The position numbers were made by a program, and so were the translations under genes. From positions 1 through 5,442 of the forward strand of contig JAUVQV010000088.1 of NCBI GenBank assembly GCA_030597995.1: a stretch of DNA of 5,442 nucleotides. The letters are read 5' to 3'. The notes under the pieces were generated by a model. The model saw nothing but the letters and a program-made list of their open reading frames with translations, did no database searches and was not told the DNA's origin. Numbering within the stretch: the stretch's first letter is position 1; every line of letters starts with the position of its first letter. Positions 1-5,257 of this stretch are shown piece by piece. The DNA comes from Candidatus Rokuibacteriota bacterium. Lineage in GTDB: Bacteria > JAUVQV01.

Positions 1-583
1 ACCATTTCACCGACCGGGAAAGTTCCTGGCACTGATCATCCAGGATTCGCACAATCCCGCGAAGCTCTTTGAGGGTCAGCTTTTCCGCGCCACTGACCTT
101 GTAGCTCAAAGCCAGGACGGAATGGTGAAGCTCTTTAGACAGTCGCTGTGCATCGCCCGCTTTTTGCCGGAGAGCGGAGAGCATCGCGGCGGCGGACTCG
201 TCGAGTTCCCGGATCTGCCCCAGGGGCCTTTCGGCCTGCAGCGGCGCCAGACTGCCGCCTGCGACCCGGCGCATCATCTCATCCAGACGCCGGACCGGCC
301 GACTCAGGCGCCGGGAACAGGACCGGAGTCCGGCAACGCTTGCCGCACCCACGAGCAGGAAACCGGCAGTACCAGAAATCAGGACCGCCGGGAGGAGAAG
401 ATCAATGCTGGTTTTAGTGCTCCGGTGGGAGGTGAAATAATCTTTGGACAAATCCTGCCTGACTATAGAGTACAATAGCCACGCCGCCGCCGACAGTCCC
501 AAGAGCTGGAAGATGAGAACGGTGAAAACCGTCCCCCAAGAAAAAAAACGTTTTATAGGCAAACTGCCTCGATTTTCATTCAT
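1..583 (-). CDS. HAMP-domain membrane protein, N-terminal 194 aa (partial, runs off left edge)
   Basis: The reverse strand stays open from an ATG at 583-581 to the window edge (194 codons plus one base, no stop). The protein has a short cytoplasmic N-terminus with basic residues. A first membrane segment spans about residues 15-41 (FTVLIFQLLGLSAAAWLLYS), followed by a periplasmic loop of only about 20 residues. A second membrane segment spans about 62-86. A HAMP-like linker covers about 87-140, with the typical Pro (SRPVRRLDEMM, P96) and a second helix (LGQIRELDESAAAMLSAL). The rest (141-194) is charged and helical, probably coiled coil. Family knowledge: HAMP linkers pass signals from membrane sensors to kinase, cyclase or chemoreceptor outputs. 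With such a small loop, ligand sensing outside the cell is unlikely, and membrane or partner sensing is more plausible. No kinase H-box or chemoreceptor hairpin is visible so far; HH at 153-154 is not in a recognisable HisKA context. The start is supported by AAGGG seven bases upstream and by a good promoter. It is divergent from the receiver operon, so a functional link is possible but inferred. Confidence 0.85.
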   Translation of the reverse strand, partial: MNENRGSLPIKRFFSWGTVFTVLIFQLLGLSAAAWLLYSIVRQDLSKDYFTSHRSTKTSIDLLLPAVLISGTAGFLLVGAASVAGLRSCSRRLSRPVRRLDEMMRRVAGGSLAPLQAERPLGQIRELDESAAAMLSALRQKAGDAQRLSKELHHSVLALSYKVSGAEKLTLKELRGIVRILDDQCQELSRSVKW

Positions 584-590
584 ATTTCGA

Positions 591-596
591 CCCTTT
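591..596 (-). promoter_or_regulatory. Ribosome-binding site of the HAMP-protein gene
   Basis: The minus strand reads AAAGGG here, seven bases before the ATG at 583. It supports that start over the ATG copy at 683, which has no such site and leads only to a 35-codon frame. Confidence 0.5.
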
Positions 597-611
597 GGGC
601 GATGTCCCAAT

Positions 612-640
612 ATTGTATGCATCATCGCGGCTTTTTTCAA
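612..640 (-). promoter_or_regulatory. Sigma70-like promoter for the HAMP-protein gene
   Basis: On the minus strand a TTGAAA -35 box (635-640) is followed after exactly 17 bases by a TACAAT -10 box (612-617). Each box is one base from consensus. The expected transcription start near 605 leaves a leader of about 22 bases before the ATG at 583, containing the AAGGG ribosome-binding site. The inverted-repeat element begins only about 20 bases upstream of the -35 box. The prediction rests on sequence match alone. Confidence 0.7.
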
Positions 641-645
641 CTGCC

Positions 646-656
646 CCTCCCGTGTA
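646..656. repeat. 11-bp direct repeat, left copy (possible target-site duplication)
   Basis: The sequence CCTCCCGTGTA occurs here and again, identically, at 961-971, on either side of the inverted-repeat element. An exact 11-mer at both borders is what an insertion that duplicates its target would leave. The right copy overlaps the last three bases of the right terminal inverted repeat, so the exact element ends are uncertain, and the repeat could instead belong to the element. Confidence 0.55.
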
Positions 657-658
657 AA

Positions 659-963
659 AGGACTTTCCCCATTTTTCATTCATGTGTCATGAGGTGCTGG
701 GGATACCCCCTTCGCTCTCGGCGAACCATGTCGGAAGGATCGCCGGGGGTGCTCCCTGGCGCGAACTTCGAAAGAGGTCGGCGAACCCCACTCAACGAGC
801 GGGAGCGGGCCACGAAGTGGCCGAAGGCGCATGTTTGAGGCCGCAGGCCGAGTTTGCGCCTTCGAGCGGACGGGAGTTGAAGTGGGGTCCGACCTCTTTC
901 GCCGAGAGCCCCAGGGAGCACCCCCGGCGAGCCTGACCACCGAAAAAAAATGGGGAAACTCCT
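659..963. mobile_element. MITE/REP-like non-autonomous inverted-repeat element
   Basis: About 305 bp fill the intergenic space between two divergent promoters. The ends form terminal inverted repeats: 659-676 pairs with 946-963 at 17 of 18 positions. Inside, 740-759 pairs perfectly with 911-930, 769-781 with 889-901, 785-792 with 881-888, 793-796 with 876-879, and 822-831 with 855-864. Two further small hairpins sit at 808-822 and 839-849. There is no convincing coding frame: open frames exist on both strands but cross the palindrome without codon structure or a recognisable protein. This is the form expected of a non-autonomous element moved in trans by a transposase (MITE) or of a large REP/BIME-like unit. 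The family is not recognised, and copy number cannot be judged from one window. Alternatives are a large regulatory or terminator-like stem-loop between the divergent genes. Confidence 0.6.
740..930. repeat. Long imperfect inverted repeat with cloverleaf-like centre
   Basis: The core palindrome has a left arm at 740-796 and a right arm at 876-930. Its outermost 20 bp are perfectly complementary (740-759 with 911-930). A 13-bp perfect block follows (769-781 with 889-901), then an 8-bp block (785-792 with 881-888) and a 4-bp block with one bulged base. The centre (797-875) holds hairpin GGCCAC-GAA-GTGGCC at 808-822. It also holds a 10-bp stem (822-831 with 855-864) that encloses GGCC-GCA-GGCC at 839-849. 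As single-stranded DNA or RNA this would fold into a long stem topped by a branched head. The pairing is directly visible; any function is inferred. Confidence 0.9.
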
Positions 964-971
964 CCCGTGTA
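961..971. repeat. 11-bp direct repeat, right copy (possible target-site duplication)
   Basis: This is the second exact copy of CCTCCCGTGTA (first at 646-656). It lies immediately upstream of the -35 box of the rightward promoter. Joining the flanks at one copy would give a compact divergent intergenic region of about 135 bp holding both promoters, which supports an insertion origin. Confidence 0.55.
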
Positions 972-975
972 GGCC

Positions 976-1004
976 TTCCCAGACCAGCGGATATGTGGTA
1001 TATT
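976..1004 (+). promoter_or_regulatory. Candidate sigma70-like promoter for the receiver operon
   Basis: A TTCCCA -35-like box (976-981; four of six consensus bases) is separated by 17 bases from a TATATT -10-like box (999-1004; five of six). The expected start near 1011 leaves a leader of about 25 bases ending in the AGAGGGA ribosome-binding site. A small dyad, GGTTT-GGA-AAACC (1007-1019), sits at the start point and could be an operator, but it is short. The weak -35 suggests modest or activated expression. Confidence 0.5.
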
Positions 1005-1024
1005 TGGGTTTGGAAAACCTTAAA

Positions 1025-1029
1025 GAGGG
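1025..1029 (+). promoter_or_regulatory. Ribosome-binding site fixing a TTG start
   Basis: GAGGG lies six bases before TTG at 1036-1038. No ATG or GTG occurs in frame at a suitable place, and the receiver fold begins right after this TTG (NILVVEKD), so this site decides the start. Confidence 0.65.
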
Positions 1030-1035
1030 AAGCGT

Positions 1036-2925
1036 TTGTTCAGAGGCAACATCCTCGTCGTCGAAAAAGACTCTTTTTACTCCTCCTTCTATCAGAAACT
1101 CCTTTCGCAAGAAGGATACCAGGTATTTCTGACTCCGGGTATCGAAGATGCCCTTAGACTTTACCGTGAACGGAACTACGACATCATCATCTCAGACATC
1201 GTCCTGCAGGGCCAGGACGGCCTCAGCCTGTTGGCAGAGGTCAGGAAAATCTCTCCCCACCAGGCGGTTATTATGATCACCGGTATGCAATCCATTAAAA
1301 AGGCGGTGGAGGCCCTGAAGATGGGCGCGGCGGACTACCTGACGAAGCCGGTGGACGCCGAGGAACTCCTGCTTCTCATTCGAAATCTGATCGACCGCCA
1401 GAACATTTCTGATGAGCATTCCCGGCTGGTTGGTGAGAACGTACTCTTTTTCGAGCAACTGCGAGTCCAAAAGAGGGGATTGGAGGTCCTCTCCCTTCTC
1501 GACACGGACCGCATCCTGGATCACTTTCTGGACCTCATCACCGAAGAGACGGGTGCGGTCTGGGCCTCCCTCTGGTTCTTTTCGGAAACCGACGGGCAGT
1601 TCAGCTTCGCCGCCCTCCGGGGAATGCCCGACCCTAGACGGGACAAACCGCGAAACTCTTTCCAGACCGCCGCCCTTCGGGAGCAGTTCTCTCAGGGCCG
1701 TGCGGTCCTGGAGGACAACCAGGACCGGCAATATCCTGAAGGTTCCCGGGACGCCATCCACAGCTTCCGCCTTCCCCTCCTTCTCTCGGGGAGGCTCACG
1801 GGGCTGCTCGCGGTCGGCCCCCGCCGGGACGACAAACCCCACAGCCACTATCAGATAAACATTGCCCGCGTGCTGGCGGAAAGCGGGGCCATCGCCCTGC
1901 AAAACGCCAGGCACTTTTCACTGGAATCCGCCCGGGATCTCCACGATGCGGACACCGACACCTACTCTCCCACCTTCTTCCACCAGGCGGGGGTGAAGGA
2001 AGTCAATGTTGCCCGACGTTACGGGCGTCCCCTTTCCCTGGTCTGCGTCGCGTTCGAAAATTATCCAACCGTGAAGAAGAATTTCAAGGAAGCTCAGGCC
2101 CGCCGGCTTTTAAAGGAGTTTGCCGAGAAGATCACAGAGGTCACCCGGGAGACTGACGTCCTCTCGATGCTGGAGGAGGGGTTCTTCGGCATCGTAACTC
2201 CGGAAACAGATTACTACGGCGCCCTGATGTTGATCAAACGGATCAAGGCCGGCTTGAGGAACGCGGTCTTTTCCCTCGATCTCAAACGAGAGCTGCGTCC
2301 GGTTGTTTCCCTGGGCTCGTCGAGCCATCCCAGAGACGGGGAGCAACAGGCCACCCTGTTGCGTCGAGCCCGGGAGCGCCTGATACAAGACCGGAACAGC
2401 CTCGTCCGGAAGCTTGATTTGGAGCGCCGCTCCTTCTGGAAGGCCTTCACTCACCTCCTCAACCAGGAGACCGGGCCGGCACCCGACCCTTCCGTGTCCA
2501 AGAGTTTTCTTCACTTCAGCGACCAGGAGGTGGATCACATCCGGAACCTCTTTTTGGACGAGGCCGGCCGTTTCGGAGGGAAGCGCGGGCTGATATACAT
2601 CGGCATGCAGAAGGTGGATTCCACCAGCTTCACGTACTCCGGTTTCTCCCGGCTGGCCCGCACCAAATTCTCAATCTTTGCCCTGGGAGCCAAAGGGGAC
2701 GGCTCCTGGAACCACCCCGAGATAGCTCCGGTCTACCTCAAGGATAACCATATCCTTCAGCACCGCTTCCTGTTCTGTGTCTCCGAGTTCTTCTACTACA
2801 CCTGCCTCTGCCGGCAAGAGGGGCCGGACCGCTGGCGCGTGTTCCATACCGCCGATCCTTTCGTGGTGCAGGAAATGATCGGCAAACTCCAGGAACGCTA
2901 CCTTCTCCAGCAGAGGATCGGGTGA
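1036..2925 (+). CDS. Response regulator: REC - GAF - degenerate GGDEF - DICT-like protein
   Basis: A 629-aa soluble protein, TTG start. Residues 4-120 are a receiver: acidic pocket VVEKD (E10; the second acid is Lys 11), phosphoacceptor D54 (IIISDIVLQGQDG), T82 and K104 (LTKPVD). It should accept phosphate from a histidine kinase not present in the window. Residues about 148-292 form a GAF domain, ending in the usual amphipathic helix (GAIALQNAR). Residues about 300-450 have the GGDEF fold (NVARRYGRPLSLVCVAFEN, then VTPET), but the GGDEF signature is EEGFF (380-384) and the N-terminal DxLTGLxNR is DADTDTYSP, so diguanylate cyclase activity is not expected. Residues about 515-625 resemble DICT, a sensory domain found with cyclases and two-component proteins: GLIYIGMQKVDS, a run ending in FALGAK, and RVFHTADPFVV near 601-611. 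The DICT call is from motif memory and less certain than the others. It is the first gene of an operon and overlaps the next by one base (TGATG). The likely role is a phosphorylation-controlled scaffold or sensor. Confidence 0.9.
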   Translation: MFRGNILVVEKDSFYSSFYQKLLSQEGYQVFLTPGIEDALRLYRERNYDIIISDIVLQGQDGLSLLAEVRKISPHQAVIMITGMQSIKKAVEALKMGAADYLTKPVDAEELLLLIRNLIDRQNISDEHSRLVGENVLFFEQLRVQKRGLEVLSLLDTDRILDHFLDLITEETGAVWASLWFFSETDGQFSFAALRGMPDPRRDKPRNSFQTAALREQFSQGRAVLEDNQDRQYPEGSRDAIHSFRLPLLLSGRLTGLLAVGPRRDDKPHSHYQINIARVLAESGAIALQNARHFSLESARDLHDADTDTYSPTFFHQAGVKEVNVARRYGRPLSLVCVAFENYPTVKKNFKEAQARRLLKEFAEKITEVTRETDVLSMLEEGFFGIVTPETDYYGALMLIKRIKAGLRNAVFSLDLKRELRPVVSLGSSSHPRDGEQQATLLRRARERLIQDRNSLVRKLDLERRSFWKAFTHLLNQETGPAPDPSVSKSFLHFSDQEVDHIRNLFLDEAGRFGGKRGLIYIGMQKVDSTSFTYSGFSRLARTKFSIFALGAKGDGSWNHPEIAPVYLKDNHILQHRFLFCVSEFFYYTCLCRQEGPDRWRVFHTADPFVVQEMIGKLQERYLLQQRIG

Positions 2926-4463
2926 TGCCCGACAAAAGCCCCAAGTCCATCCTGGTCGTGGACAACGATCTGGGGGTTCTGCAAAACGTTGAGCGCGCCC
3001 TCCGCAGCCGCGGGTATCAGGTCCAGCTCGCTACCGACGGGGCGCTCGCCATCAACAGGGCCCTGGCCGCGCCTCCAAACCTGATCCTTTCGGCGGTGGA
3101 GATGCCCCTCTTGAGCGGCTTCAAGCTCTGCAAGCTCCTGCGCACCAATCCTGTCACTCGGGATATCCCCTTCATTTTTCTGACCAGCAAAAAAACCAGC
3201 CCTCTCCATCTCGGGAAATTCCTGCGGTCTTTCGACGACTTTATCCTCAAGCCCTTCAAGGAGAAGGAGCTGGTCGGCAGGATCGACAACCTCTTCCTCC
3301 TCCAGGACAAGGTCCAGGAAGTCTCCGGAGAGGAACAGCAGGCCTTCCTCGGAACCCTCACCGAGATAAGCCTGGTCGACCTCCTGCAGATCCTGCGCAT
3401 GAACCGCCGCTCGGGTCTCCTTGTCCTGGAGAACGAGGGGCAGCGCGGGTCCGTCTCCGTCAAGGAGGGCCATGTCATCAACGCCGAGGTCAAAAAATTC
3501 AAGGGAGAGAAGGCGTTTTTCCGTCTTTTGTCCTGGGAGAGTGGCAAGTTCGAGTTCCGACCACAGCCGATAACCGCGGCGCGCCTCATTCAGCGGCCCG
3601 GGGAAAATCTGATCCTCGAGGGTTTGCGTCAACTGGATGAGTTGAAGAATCTGAAAAAAACGCTCGCCGGCGACGGCAGCAGGCTCGAGCTGGCGAAGCA
3701 CTTCCAGGGCCCTCCCGAAAGACTCCGCCCGATCACCAGGGAGATCCTGAATCTCCTCGGTTACTTTTCTACTCTGGACGACCTCCTCGACCAGAGCGCG
3801 TACGGCGATCTCGAGATCTGCGAGACCCTCAAGGGACTCATCGAAAAAAAAATTGTCTCGGTTGCCACCCCCCGGAGAGACCGGGCCGCGGCCGAGGCTC
3901 CCCTCCTTCCTCTCGAAGATGCTCTGAAACTGAGTTACCACCTCGGCGTGGGTCGGGAGGAGGGTCCCCAGCTCTGGGCCGGGAAGGTGCTTCTTTTTGC
4001 CACCGAGAGGGACCTGTTGCAGCGTTTCCTGGAGGGCGTTGTTCACCTCAAGGAATTCAAGATAGATACCGGGATGGTCATGGATCCCCACGCGGTCTCG
4101 GTGCCCGTCGGCCCGGTGGGCACCTTCCAGATCTTCGAGGGAACAGAGCTTTGTCTCTACTCATTTTCCGGTGAGGCGGCTTACCAACCCCTCTGGGAAT
4201 CTCTCTCCCACGGGACGATCGGGAGCCTGATCCTGACCAGAAGATTCCCTCCCTTCCCGGAGGCCTCTCACTTCTGCGACGCGACGCTGCGCAGCCCTTT
4301 TCTCATCTGCGGACCCGGCTTAAAGGAGGAGAAGAAAAACAAGCCGGGCAAAGAAAAGTGGAAACCGACGGTGGCATGGTCCACCGCCGGGTACCAGGAG
4401 GGGAACGAGGAGTCACACCGGGCCACCTTCGGGACACTCTTTTCACTGATACTGAAACAGTAG
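2925..4463 (+). CDS. Pseudo-receiver - PATAN (DUF4388) - degenerate small-GTPase-like protein
   Basis: A 512-aa protein. ATG at 2925 is preferred over GTG at 2922: GAGG at 2913-2916 is eight bases away, and the ATG overlaps the upstream stop (TGATG), implying translational coupling. Residues 7-125 are a receiver fold with D13, T87 and K109 but Ala at the phosphoacceptor position (NLILSAVEMP, A57, codon GCG at 3093-3095) and Asn 14 in the acid pair, so it should not be phosphorylated. Residues 141-213 are a clear PATAN/DUF4388 domain (FLGTLTEISLVDLLQILRM, RSGLLVLE, GHVINAEV, GKFEFRP), a protein-interaction module of gliding and signalling proteins. Residues about 260-312 look like the winged-helix-type segment often following PATAN. 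Residues about 350-510 align by eye with bacterial MglA-like GTPases (TFQI, LCLYSFSGEAAYQPLWESL, GTIGSLILTRR), but the P-loop (FATERDLL), DFG (GPV), GTPGQ (SFSGE) and NKxD (GPGLK) are all altered, so nucleotide binding is not expected. A binding or scaffold role is inferred. Confidence 0.9.
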   Translation: MPDKSPKSILVVDNDLGVLQNVERALRSRGYQVQLATDGALAINRALAAPPNLILSAVEMPLLSGFKLCKLLRTNPVTRDIPFIFLTSKKTSPLHLGKFLRSFDDFILKPFKEKELVGRIDNLFLLQDKVQEVSGEEQQAFLGTLTEISLVDLLQILRMNRRSGLLVLENEGQRGSVSVKEGHVINAEVKKFKGEKAFFRLLSWESGKFEFRPQPITAARLIQRPGENLILEGLRQLDELKNLKKTLAGDGSRLELAKHFQGPPERLRPITREILNLLGYFSTLDDLLDQSAYGDLEICETLKGLIEKKIVSVATPRRDRAAAEAPLLPLEDALKLSYHLGVGREEGPQLWAGKVLLFATERDLLQRFLEGVVHLKEFKIDTGMVMDPHAVSVPVGPVGTFQIFEGTELCLYSFSGEAAYQPLWESLSHGTIGSLILTRRFPPFPEASHFCDATLRSPFLICGPGLKEEKKNKPGKEKWKPTVAWSTAGYQEGNEESHRATFGTLFSLILKQ

Positions 4464-4489
4464 CCCGGACTAGCCGGCGCAACCAGGAA

Positions 4490-5257
4490 TTATAGCAGCA
4501 TCTCCATCAGCATCTTGGCGTTGACAGCAGCTTTGCTCTCGAAGTGGTTGTTGGTGAACACGAAGGTCTTTTCGGCCTCGCGATCCAGAGCCCGAATCTT
4601 CGGGACCCACTCTTCAAGTTCCTCACGGCGGTAGAGGTAATCGTAGCGTTGGGAGGCCTTCTCGTGCTTCCACCAACGCGCCGCGTTCCGTCCGTGAAAT
4701 CTGACATAGGCCACCGCCGCCGTGGCTCTCACAATTGCGGGAAAGAGCCCTTTGAGCCGCGGCTCGTCGACCGCGCAGAAACCAAGCTCCTGGTCCTGAA
4801 GAAAGCGAAAAGTTTCCTCCCTCGCCCAGGCGGCATGTCGGAACTCCACCACGATCGGGAAAGGGTGTAACCTCGCCTTCAGCTTTTCCAAATATTCCAG
4901 ACTGTCGGCAGACGGGCGGAAGGCCCAGGGAAACTGCGCCAGCACGCAACCCAGGAGACCCCGCTCCGCCAGGGGTTCCAGGGCCTCACGGAAAGCCGTG
5001 TAGTCCTGTTCACGGGCCTGTCCGGTGTGGGTCATCTCCCGGTTGGCCTTGACCGCGAAGACCACCCGTCCCGCACTCTTGTCCGCCATCCCGGCGAGCT
5101 GTCCGGCGGCGGGGAGCCGGTAATAGGTGAAGTTGATCTCCAGGGCCGGGAAGTGCCGGGAATAGTAGGACAGCCGGTCACCGGTGCCGAGACCGGCAGG
5201 ATAAAATTTCCCCGCCCAGTCCGGATAGGAAAATCCGCTGGTCCCTACCAGGATCAT
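4490..5257 (-). CDS. DUF72 (YecE-like) family protein
   Basis: A complete 255-aa protein of usual family length. Conserved DUF72 blocks run in order: GTSGFSYPDWAGKFYP (5-20), ALEINFTYYRLP (38-49), VVFAVKANREMTH (65-77), LAQFPWAFRP (106-115), VVEFRHAAW (136-144), CAVDEP (161-166), AYVRFHGRNAARWW (183-196) and VFTNNHFESKAAVNAKML (233-250). Family knowledge: DUF72 proteins are TIM-barrel-like and soluble, and their biochemical function is not established. The Glu, Arg-His and Asn-Asn-His residues line the presumed active cleft and are all present here. The ATG at 5257 overlaps the stop of the upstream SpoVG-family gene (ATGA), with a purine-rich GGAGGAG about 11 bases before it, so the two are probably co-transcribed and translationally coupled. 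The stop lies 26 bases from the end of the convergent receiver operon. That gap shows only a 4-bp CCGG dyad and no real terminator. Confidence 0.93.
   Translation of the reverse strand: MILVGTSGFSYPDWAGKFYPAGLGTGDRLSYYSRHFPALEINFTYYRLPAAGQLAGMADKSAGRVVFAVKANREMTHTGQAREQDYTAFREALEPLAERGLLGCVLAQFPWAFRPSADSLEYLEKLKARLHPFPIVVEFRHAAWAREETFRFLQDQELGFCAVDEPRLKGLFPAIVRATAAVAYVRFHGRNAARWWKHEKASQRYDYLYRREELEEWVPKIRALDREAEKTFVFTNNHFESKAAVNAKMLMEMLL

Noticed and set aside
576..683. 35-codon minus-strand frame starting at an ATG at 683 and ending over the HAMP-gene start
   Set aside because: It covers the strong TTGAAA/TACAAT promoter, has no ribosome-binding site, and encodes no recognisable peptide.
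573..683. 11-bp direct repeat TTTTCATTCAT at 573-583 and 673-683, exactly 100 bases apart
   Set aside because: It is AT-rich and low in complexity. The first copy is simply the start codon region of the HAMP gene, and similarity does not extend much beyond the 11 bases, so chance is likely.
122..838. Plus-strand frames of 78-118 codons over the left part of the window
   Set aside because: They are antisense to the HAMP protein or lie in the intergenic region, with no family signal. The minus-strand frame has clear membrane helices and a HAMP linker.
740..930. Long stem as a simple intrinsic terminator
   Set aside because: The arms are far longer than a terminator, the T-run is separated from the stem by about ten bases on one strand, and the genes on either side are divergent, so no transcript needs to end here.
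676..1110. Open frames of 84-144 codons on both strands across the inverted-repeat element
   Set aside because: They arise because the GC-rich palindrome lacks stops in several frames. They overlap each other on both strands, cross the structured arms, have no convincing start signals and match no protein family I recognise.
1192..1914. 240-codon minus-strand frame opposite the REC-GAF region
   Set aside because: It is an antisense shadow. The plus frame carries conserved receiver residues D54, T82 and K104.
2898..4091. 397-codon minus-strand frame opposite the PATAN gene
   Set aside because: It is an antisense shadow of the plus-strand gene, rich in Leu, Glu, Gln and Gly as expected from the complement. 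The plus-strand frame has clear receiver and PATAN motifs.
4464..4489. Possible bidirectional terminator between the convergent genes
   Set aside because: Only a 4-bp CCGG dyad with a 5-base loop is present and no T-tract follows on either strand.
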